A stretch of 64,000 nt of DNA from Sphingosinicella xenopeptidilytica (GTDB taxonomy: Bacteria > Pseudomonadota > Alphaproteobacteria > Sphingomonadales > Sphingomonadaceae): positions 160,558 through 224,557 of the forward strand of contig NZ_JBHTIK010000011.1 of the NCBI RefSeq assembly GCF_042676985.1, in the 5' to 3' direction. A program made the position numbers and the translations under genes. The notes beneath the pieces are model-generated. The model was not told the origin of the DNA and ran no database searches. It worked only from the letters and a program-made list of their open reading frames with translations. This document shows, in pieces, positions 58,353 through 64,000 of the stretch (position 1 is the stretch's first letter; each line of letters opens with the position of its first letter).

Positions 58353-58978
58353 TGACGCAGGCGGAGGTCTATAACCGACAAGGATTTGGTCAATCACTTC
58401 AGCTTAGGCCGCCTTTTGGTCTGCTTATTGTCGACTTCGTTAACGGCTTTGCCGACCCTGATCAATTTGGCGGCGAAAATATCAGTGAGGCAATACGCAA
58501 CACGATTACTCTACTTAGGGTTGCGCGGATACGCGAATGGCCGTGCGCATTCAGTCGCATTGTTTTCGCTGATGACGATGCTGATAGTGGCGTGTTTGGC
58601 CGGAAGGTGCCGAGTCTGCTGGCGCTAAAGGAGAATACGCCAGCGTCAGCCATCGTTGACGACCTCGCCCCAATTTCAGGAGAACTGGTGGTGCGCAAGA
58701 CTGTGCCATCGGCTTTCTTCGGTACAAACTTGGCTCCCTTTTTAATCGAGCGTGGTGTAAAATCGCTCGTCGTCGCCGGTGCTGTGACCAGCGGTTGCGT
58801 ACGGGCGAGCGTGGTAGATGCAATGAGCTGGGGATTCCAGCCTATCGTACTTTCCGACTGCGTGGGTGATCGGGCAATCGAGCCACATAAGGCAAGCCTG
58901 TTCGATATCGAGCAGAAATACGGGGAGGTTTTGCAACTTGCCGAGTTCTTGAAAAGAACGGAAATGGGAGCTGGCTGA
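58352..58978 (+). CDS. nicF: Maleamate amidohydrolase (isochorismatase family)
   Basis: The 208-residue isochorismatase-fold enzyme has the triad Asp28 (LIVDFVNGFADPDQFGG), Lys116 (VRKTVPSAFFGTNL) and Cys149 (AVTSGCVRASVVDAM). The FADPDQFGG segment and length match NicF. It hydrolyses maleamate to maleate and ammonia. It overlaps nicX by one base and precedes the molybdenum hydroxylase genes (79 bases). Confidence 0.95.
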   Translation: MTQAEVYNRQGFGQSLQLRPPFGLLIVDFVNGFADPDQFGGENISEAIRNTITLLRVARIREWPCAFSRIVFADDDADSGVFGRKVPSLLALKENTPASAIVDDLAPISGELVVRKTVPSAFFGTNLAPFLIERGVKSLVVAGAVTSGCVRASVVDAMSWGFQPIVLSDCVGDRAIEPHKASLFDIEQKYGEVLQLAEFLKRTEMGAG

Positions 58979-59057
58979 AGATATCGTAGCCGACGCGAGG
59001 CTCAGAAGGGATCGTGTCGAGGATGATATGGCAGTCATCGAAGGACGGAGCTGATAG

Positions 59058-59507
59058 ATGAGCGTAAGTCTGAACGTCAATGGGAAGACCGTACAGCTGG
59101 ATGCAGATCCGGAGATGCCGTTGCTCTGGGTTCTGCGGGAAAAGATGGGGCTTAATGGCACCAAGTTTGGCTGCGGCGTCGCGCAATGCGGTGCTTGCAC
59201 CGTCCATTTCAATGGTGATCCGGTGCCTTCGTGTCAGCTTACGCTTGGCGCCGCAGCCGATGGCGACATTGTAACGATCGAGGGACTTAGCGCGGATGGA
59301 TCTCATCCATTGCAGAAGGCGTGGATCGAGAATGATGTGCCACAGTGCGGCTACTGCCAATCGGGTATGATAATGGCTGCGGCGGCACTTTTGGATCGTA
59401 TTCCCAAACCGACAGAAATCGACATCAACGAGAATATCACAAATATCTGTCGATGCGGAACTTATGTACGGATTCGCAAAGCTATTTTGCAAGCGGCGGA
59501 GGCATGA
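59058..59507 (+). CDS. [2Fe-2S] subunit of a molybdenum hydroxylase (NicA/IorA type)
   Basis: The 149-residue protein has the plant-ferredoxin-type cluster site (FGCGVAQCGACTVHFNG, CxxxxCxxC…C) at about 39-60 and the second, helical cluster site (CGYCQSG … CRCGTYVRI) at about 97-137. It delivers electrons from the molybdenum subunit to the acceptor. It belongs to the nicotinate/isoquinoline hydroxylase group. Its stop overlaps the large subunit start (ATGA). Confidence 0.95.
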   Translation: MSVSLNVNGKTVQLDADPEMPLLWVLREKMGLNGTKFGCGVAQCGACTVHFNGDPVPSCQLTLGAAADGDIVTIEGLSADGSHPLQKAWIENDVPQCGYCQSGMIMAAAALLDRIPKPTEIDINENITNICRCGTYVRIRKAILQAAEA

Positions 59508-61762
59508 GCATGATCGCTCCCACGCGCCGCGGGCTATTGGGCGCCTTCGTTTCCGTCAGTGGTGCGGTCACGTTCAACTTTGCATTGCCGCGTATCGCGC
59601 GCGCCATGGAAGCGGCGCGTGCGGAAGCCTCGGATGTGGAGGTTACATCTTGGATCGTGATCGAGCCTGATGACACAGTACGGCTCCGAATACCCCAGAC
59701 AGAAATGGGGCAGGGCGTTGAAACTGCGTTGTCGCAGTTACTTGCCGAGGAGATGGACCTCGATTGGGCCAAGTTCAAGACGGAGTTTTTCGATGCGCAG
59801 ACCAATCGCGTGCGCAATAACGTCTATGTCCACACCGCGACGCTGAACAGCTGGGGTGTCGACATGTTGTTCGATCCTATGCGCAGAGCCGGGGCGCAAG
59901 TGCGACTTATGCTCTTGCGGGCGGCCTCAGCGAAGCTGAATTTGCCAGTAGACCAACTCCGGATTTCCGGGAACAAGATTGTAGACCATTCGGGTCAGCA
60001 GTCGATCCGGTTCGGTGAAATCGCGGTTGAAGCCGCCAAGCTGCCCGTACCTGATCCCGCCTCCATCACCCTCAAGCCGCGTGAACAGTGGCGTTACATC
60101 GGCAAACCCTTGGGGCGCCTCGATTCGAGAGCGAAGTCGACCGGTAAGGCTGTCTACGGGATTGATATCGTTCTGCCCGGCATGGTTTATGCTGCGGTGC
60201 GACAATCACCGGTCTTTGGTGGTCGCCTCAAATCCTTCGATGCCTCGGCGATCATGGGACGGCCCGGTGTGCTAAAGGTGGTTCCGATTCGTGGGGGTCC
60301 CAGTGGCTACACAACGCCACCAACCCTGTGGGATATCATCGATTTCAAGATGGACGATGCCGTCGCAGTCGTGGCCGATAGCTGGTGGACTGCTAGGACA
60401 GCGCTCGACGATCTTCCGATCGAATGGGATGAAGGTGATAACGCGGCCGTCGACAGTGCATCGATCGAGCGTAGTTTCTCCGAAGCGCTCACCAAGCCTG
60501 GAAAGATCGTGCGCAATGAAGGCGATACAGAGAAAGCCCTTAAGGAGGCAGCCGCCACTGTCGAAGCTGACTATCACTACCCCTTTGTGCAACATGCCCC
60601 CATGGAGCCCATGAACTGCACAGCACTGGTCAACGAGAATGGTGTCGAAGCCTGGGGTGGTTCACAATATGCTGATGAGGCGCTGCGTATCGCCGCTTAT
60701 GCCGCCGGGGTGGCTCTCAAGGACGCAAAATTTCATCTGACGTATGTGGGTGGTGCCTTTGGGCGTCGTCTGTCCCAGGATTATGTCAGTCAGGCCGTTC
60801 AGATCGCCAAGGCAATTCGTGGGACGCCGGTTAAATTGATCTGGTCTCGGGAGGAGACCACGCGCCGTAGCTATTATCCGCCCGCGGCCATGATGCGCTT
60901 TTCTGGAGGCCTTGATGCCAATAAAAAAATAGTGGCATGGAGGGCGCATTCTGCTTTTGGCAGTTCACCCTTCCAGCCATATGGCCTCTCGCGCATGCCA
61001 TTTGCCGTTCCGAACATTGAAATTCAATATACGGGACTTGAGACGCCACCGCCATTCGGTTGGCTGCGCGGCGTGGCACATACCCAAACCACCTGGATGA
61101 ATATCGGCTTTCTCGGTGAACTTGCTGCGAAAGCAGGAACGTCGACTTACGAATTTCATTTGGCAGCGCTCGACGAGACCCGGGTGCCAAAGGATCGCGC
61201 CGATTATGAAGATGCTGTGGCTCGCATCCGACGGCAGCGTCGGGTTCTGCAGGAGGTCGTGAAGCGTGCCGGCGGCCCGGTCCGGCGTGGTCGCGGGCGC
61301 GGGCGAGGTATCGCCATTACCGACATGAGCTACATTCCGGGCTACCATTCTTCCTGTGCGGCAATGGCGGCTGATGTAACTCTGGACGGGAAGGGGGGGC
61401 TGAAGGTCGACAAGGTGTTTGCCGTTGTGGACGTAGGCACCGCGGTCAATCCACAGAATATCGAGGCGCAGGTTCAAGGCGCCATTATCTATGGGCTCTC
61501 GAACGTGCTGTTCGGCAAGATCACGCTGAAAGACGGACGCGTCGAGCAGGGTAATTTCGATGATTGTCCGATGGTAAGGCTTGCCGATGCGCCTGATGTC
61601 GACGTCTATATCATGCCGTCAAGCGCCAAGCCTTCCGGGATAGGCGAAGAAGGAACGCCGACTGCCGTCGCAGCAGTGACTGAGGCGGTTTATGCTGCCG
61701 GCGGTCCGCGCATACGGCGCCTGCCCATTATGGACAACGATTTGAGATTCCGAAAGGGCTGA
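59504..61762 (+). CDS. Molybdenum-binding subunit of an aldehyde-oxidase-type hydroxylase (NicB/IorB type), Tat-exported
   Basis: About 752 residues. It starts MSMIAPTRRGLLGAFVSVSG, with TRRGLL as a twin-arginine signal, so the enzyme is periplasmic or membrane-facing. It has the IorB organisation: TEMGQGVETALSQLLAEEMD, DAVAVVADSWWTARTALDDL, HAPMEPMNCTALV, VGGAFGRRLSQDYVSQAVQI and GIGEEGTPTAVAAVTEA (active-site Glu). It lacks the C-terminal cytochrome domains of Pseudomonas NicB. It should hydroxylate the ring next to nitrogen using water. A start at 59510 with ideal spacing to GGAGG is also possible. Confidence 0.94.
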   Translation: MSMIAPTRRGLLGAFVSVSGAVTFNFALPRIARAMEAARAEASDVEVTSWIVIEPDDTVRLRIPQTEMGQGVETALSQLLAEEMDLDWAKFKTEFFDAQTNRVRNNVYVHTATLNSWGVDMLFDPMRRAGAQVRLMLLRAASAKLNLPVDQLRISGNKIVDHSGQQSIRFGEIAVEAAKLPVPDPASITLKPREQWRYIGKPLGRLDSRAKSTGKAVYGIDIVLPGMVYAAVRQSPVFGGRLKSFDASAIMGRPGVLKVVPIRGGPSGYTTPPTLWDIIDFKMDDAVAVVADSWWTARTALDDLPIEWDEGDNAAVDSASIERSFSEALTKPGKIVRNEGDTEKALKEAAATVEADYHYPFVQHAPMEPMNCTALVNENGVEAWGGSQYADEALRIAAYAAGVALKDAKFHLTYVGGAFGRRLSQDYVSQAVQIAKAIRGTPVKLIWSREETTRRSYYPPAAMMRFSGGLDANKKIVAWRAHSAFGSSPFQPYGLSRMPFAVPNIEIQYTGLETPPPFGWLRGVAHTQTTWMNIGFLGELAAKAGTSTYEFHLAALDETRVPKDRADYEDAVARIRRQRRVLQEVVKRAGGPVRRGRGRGRGIAITDMSYIPGYHSSCAAMAADVTLDGKGGLKVDKVFAVVDVGTAVNPQNIEAQVQGAIIYGLSNVLFGKITLKDGRVEQGNFDDCPMVRLADAPDVDVYIMPSSAKPSGIGEEGTPTAVAAVTEAVYAAGGPRIRRLPIMDNDLRFRKG

Positions 61763-61836
61763 ACAGCCCAGGTACGGCGGAGGAACTGGTCGGGAGGCCG
61801 GTGCTTTCCTAACATTTTGCATACAAGGAGGGTTAG

Positions 61837-62634
61837 ATGGGACTCGTTGAAGGCAAGTCAGGCATTGTCACCGGTGCCGCGGGCGGAATTGGGCGTGCGA
61901 CTGCAATTCTTTTTGCAAAGGAAGGGGCCTCGGTGATTGTCTCCGACCTGGAAGCGTGCCGCGCCGCTGCCGAGGAAACGGTGGCTCTTGCGAATGCCGC
62001 CGGTGGTGGGAAGGCGGTGTTCGTCGCGGCCGATGTTGCAAAGGCTGCGGATGCCGAGATGCTTGTCAATGAATGTGTCAGCCGATTTGGTCGGCTCGAC
62101 TATGCCTTTAACAACGCAGGCATTCTGGCGGTAGGTTTTACCTCCCAAGTGGAGGAGGACGAGTTCGACCGGATCATGGAGGTCGACGTCAAGGGCGTCT
62201 GGCTTTGCATGAAGTATCAGTTGCGCCAGATGATGAAGAACGGGGGTGGTGTTATTATCAACACCTCTTCGGAAGGAGGGCTCGTAGGTACGCCTCTCGC
62301 TGGCCCCTATGTGGCGGCCAAGCATGCGGTGATCGGCCTGACCAAAACTGCGGCAGGCGAGTATGCGAATATGAACATTCGCGTCAATTCTGTGGCGCCT
62401 GGCACGATCGCGACGCCCATGGTTCTATCCTTGCCGAAAGAAGCGCAGGAAATGTTGATGGCGCCGCAGCCCCTGCATCGCCTGGGAAATCCCGAGGAGG
62501 TTGCGGAAGGCGTGGTCTGGCTGGCTTCGGACAGGGCGTCCTTCATCACCGGCATTACGTTGTCGATTGACGGTGGCGCTACGTCAAATGCGCAATCCTA
62601 CGATCCGAAGCTTAGCCCCGAGAAGCTCGACTGA
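61837..62634 (+). CDS. Short-chain dehydrogenase/reductase of the nic operon
   Basis: The 265-residue SDR has GIVTGAAGGIGRATAILFAK, DYAFNNAGILAVGFTSQVEE, catalytic YVAAK in GPYVAAKHAVIGLTKTAAGE, and a DGGAT end. AAGGAGG precedes the ATG. It lies 74 bases after the molybdenum subunit gene and 51 before the ferredoxin. In the proposed route it could oxidise or reduce an alcohol or ketone on the side chain before or after ring hydroxylation. Confidence 0.95.
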   Translation: MGLVEGKSGIVTGAAGGIGRATAILFAKEGASVIVSDLEACRAAAEETVALANAAGGGKAVFVAADVAKAADAEMLVNECVSRFGRLDYAFNNAGILAVGFTSQVEEDEFDRIMEVDVKGVWLCMKYQLRQMMKNGGGVIINTSSEGGLVGTPLAGPYVAAKHAVIGLTKTAAGEYANMNIRVNSVAPGTIATPMVLSLPKEAQEMLMAPQPLHRLGNPEEVAEGVVWLASDRASFITGITLSIDGGATSNAQSYDPKLSPEKLD

Positions 62635-62685
62635 GCTGCATCGAAGATGCACGATTGTTGATGCCAGTCGAGAAATGGGTCACGA

Positions 62686-63003
62686 ATGCCGAAGCTGATT
62701 GTTGTGACGCGTGAAGGTGTGGAGAAGACAGCTGAGGCCGACACCGGCCTTTCCGTAATGGAGGCTATCCGTGAAAACGGTTTCGATGAGCTTCTGGCGC
62801 TTTGCGGGGGCTGCTGCTCATGTGCAACGTGCCATGTATTCGTCGACGAGGCGTGGTCGGACGCGGTCGGCGGTCCCGGCGAGGACGAGAACGACCTGCT
62901 CGATTCGTCGGGCCACAAGCAACCAAACTCGCGGCTTTCCTGCCAGATCGAGATGAGCAACGCGCTCGACGGCCTCAGGGTCATCATCGCGCCGGAAGAC
63001 TGA
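62686..63003 (+). CDS. [2Fe-2S] ferredoxin (adrenodoxin/putidaredoxin type)
   Basis: The 105-residue ferredoxin has ALCGGCCSCATCHVFVD (CxxxxxCxxC) and the distal Cys in NSRLSCQIEMSNALDGL, the class serving bacterial P450s and some Rieske oxygenases. It is the last gene of the nic operon. The P450 (38722-39972) and the Rieske oxygenase (31369-32679) are candidate clients. No ferredoxin reductase gene is visible in the window. Confidence 0.93.
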   Translation: MPKLIVVTREGVEKTAEADTGLSVMEAIRENGFDELLALCGGCCSCATCHVFVDEAWSDAVGGPGEDENDLLDSSGHKQPNSRLSCQIEMSNALDGLRVIIAPED

Positions 63004-63012
63004 GTTTGAAAG

Positions 63013-63038
63013 CAGAGTACCGCGCTCGCGGCACTCTG
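63013..63038 (+). terminator. Hairpin at the end of the nic operon
   Basis: CAGAGT-A-CCGC (63013-63023) pairs with GCGG-C-ACTCTG (63028-63038) over 10 bp with one A/C mismatch and a 4-base loop, 10 bases after the ferredoxin stop. Confidence 0.65.
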
Positions 63039-63043
63039 TGAGA

Positions 63044-63640
63044 CTATAGCTTTCGCCGTCGTGATCGACTCTGAGGTGGTGCGTCAACGCTCGAAGCAGC
63101 GGCGAACAATTGGGTTGGGTCGGAGGGTGGGGCGTCCTCATACCCGCGTTGCAGCCAGGCAAGCAGCATCGCTCTCTTCCGCTCCGCGACTGCCTTGACG
63201 ATCTCGACCAGCACCATGTTCGCCTTGCGGGCTTCGGGAGAGAAGCGCGACATTGCATTGCGGAAATCGGTTGGATCAAAGGTTGTATGCGCGTCGATCT
63301 TGCCGGCGAGAAAGACCGCGCCAAGCGGGTTGAGCGGCACGAACCCGATTCCCAACTCGTCCATCGCGGGCAGAAGTTCGACTTCCGGGGCTCGCCAGAA
63401 TAGCGAATATTCGCTCTGGATGGCAGTGATCGGTTGGACAACGCGTGCGTCGAATACTGGCAACGTCTGCCTCCGACAGCCCGAAATGCCGCACCTTGCC
63501 TTGGTCGATCAGTTACTTCGCACTGCCGGCCACATCCTCGATCTGCACATTAGGGTCGACGCGATGCTGATAGAACAAGTCGATGCGATCGGTCCTGCGG
63601 TGCTGGAGGCAGGCACCTACGATCGCAGGAAGACGTGCAT
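63044..63640 (-). pseudogene. Decayed aldo/keto reductase gene
   Basis: Reading leftward, IDLFYQHRVDPNVQIEDVAG leads to a TAA at 63513-63515, then LIDQGKVRHFGLSEADVASI, a frame change near 63450-63460, then QPITAIQSEYSLFWRAP and ELGIGFVPLNPLGAVFLAGK. Together these match an aldo/keto reductase of the AKR11-13 type. The first roughly 100 residues and the C-terminal roughly 60 are missing. One nonsense codon plus one frameshift make it non-functional. It lies between the nic operon and another TonB receptor. Confidence 0.85.
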
Positions 63641-63642
63641 TA

Positions 63643-63655
63643 TATTAATTATACG
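63643..63655 (-). promoter_or_regulatory. Second copy of the 13-mer CGTATAATTAATA near a TTGACA box
   Basis: On the minus strand TTGACA (63672-63667) is followed 11-12 bases later by CGTATAATTAATA (63655-63643), the same 13-mer and nearly the same layout as at 45046-45076 on the plus strand. It lies 119 bases upstream of the TonB receptor at 63774 and near the left end of the AKR remnant. Confidence 0.5.
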
Positions 63656-63773
63656 ACCAATTTCATTGTCAACGCGATGAAAGAGCTGTATTGGTTGAGT
63701 TGCTATATACGGCCAAATACATTGTATCGGCGAGGATAGCGCCGAACCCGTCTCACAAGAAAGGGGAAACTCC

Positions 63774-64000
63774 ATGCGCTTTTCGGTCATCCTTGCTGCG
63801 TCTACCGCGCCTCTCGCCTTTGCGTCGCTCCCCGCGGCAGCAGCAGATGTGGAACCGGACAGTGCTTTCACGCTCGGCCAGATCATCGTCACCGCGCCCG
63901 AGCAGGAAGGTATCGCCATCGCGTCTTCAACGCTGTCGTCGGAGGCGATCTACACGTTCAACCGCAACACGCTCGACGAGGCGGTCAGCCTGATGCCCGG
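63774..64000 (+). CDS. N-terminal part of a TonB-dependent receptor, cut by the window edge
   Basis: The frame starts MRFSVILAASTAPLAFASLP with a signal peptide ending at AAAAD, then TLGQIIVTAPEQEG and EAVSLMPG, the plug start of a TonB-dependent receptor. AAAGGGGAAAC precedes the ATG. The gene continues beyond the window. Confidence 0.88.
   Translation, partial: MRFSVILAASTAPLAFASLPAAAADVEPDSAFTLGQIIVTAPEQEGIAIASSTLSSEAIYTFNRNTLDEAVSLMP

Noticed and set aside
55690..61762. Plain nicotinate degradation cluster
   Set aside because: NicC, needed to turn 6-hydroxynicotinate into 2,5-dihydroxypyridine, is absent from the window, and a BVMO-esterase pair offers another route to the same intermediate. 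Not excluded if nicC lies elsewhere.
1..64000. CRISPR arrays, rRNA or tRNA genes
   Set aside because: No regularly spaced repeats, ribosomal RNA sequence or convincing cloverleaf was found on reading through both strands.

Overview
The window reads as DNA of an alphaproteobacterium of the Sphingomonadaceae (Sphingobium / Sphingopyxis / Novosphingobium type). The grounds are several large TonB-dependent receptors with Q/A-rich N-termini, an ECF sigma/FecR/TonB regulatory triad, a sphingonodin-like lasso peptide cluster with its isopeptidase, and many small proteins of sphingomonad plasmids and integrative elements. The species cannot be named from the sequence. No rRNA, tRNA or CRISPR array was seen.

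Region 1 (1-18.2 kb, very GC-rich) is accessory backbone of a plasmid or integrative element. It holds a ParB/Srx-like protein, a DUF2958 protein, a frameshifted DUF2285 gene, RadC, DinB, two SRAP-type (YedK-like) proteins, two toxin-antitoxin pairs (TacAT-like and HigBA-like), a thermonuclease-family gene plus a broken one, an HWE sensor kinase, an IS630 remnant and several small orphan genes.

Region 2 (18.3-29.7 kb, GC-rich) is centred on a lasso peptide cluster. An ECF sigma factor, a FecR anti-sigma factor, a TonB receptor with an STN domain and an S9-family lasso isopeptidase run rightward. The cyclase (C), the fused RRE/protease (B) and a 42-residue precursor (A) run leftward to meet them, and a GntR regulator lies behind the precursor. 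The predicted mature peptide starts at Gly, has Asp at position 9 for the macrolactam ring, and ends in GLSDD. A LuxR regulator and a PhyH-type oxygenase lie just left of the cluster.

Region 3 (30.3-64 kb, visibly less GC-rich) is a catabolic island. A LuxR-last operon (45.2-53.1 kb) carries a TonB receptor, a 4-hydroxyacetophenone-type Baeyer-Villiger monooxygenase (BVMO), an esterase, an NCS2 permease and a cytochrome c. A second operon (55.7-63.0 kb) carries maleate isomerase (NicE), N-formylmaleamate deformylase (NicD), 2,5-dihydroxypyridine dioxygenase (NicX), maleamate amidase (NicF), a two-subunit molybdenum hydroxylase, an SDR and a [2Fe-2S] ferredoxin. Around them lie a Rieske oxygenase, an epoxide hydrolase, a P450, a class III CoA-transferase, a RidA protein, a PhyH oxygenase, a class III aminotransferase, a second SDR, an MFS carrier, two TetR and two paralogous LuxR regulators, and further TonB receptors.

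How the island may work: the lower nicotinate pathway from 2,5-dihydroxypyridine to fumarate is complete, but NicC, which normally makes 2,5-dihydroxypyridine from 6-hydroxynicotinate, is absent from the window. 6-Hydroxy-3-acylpyridine is the aza-analogue of 4-hydroxyacetophenone. I therefore infer this route: 3-acylpyridine, 6-hydroxylation by the molybdenum enzyme, oxygen insertion by the BVMO, ester cleavage to 2,5-dihydroxypyridine plus a carboxylic acid, then NicX, NicD, NicF and NicE to fumarate. The P450, Rieske, epoxide hydrolase, CoA-transferase, PhyH and aminotransferase genes would process a side chain. This is a hypothesis from gene content, not a demonstrated pathway.
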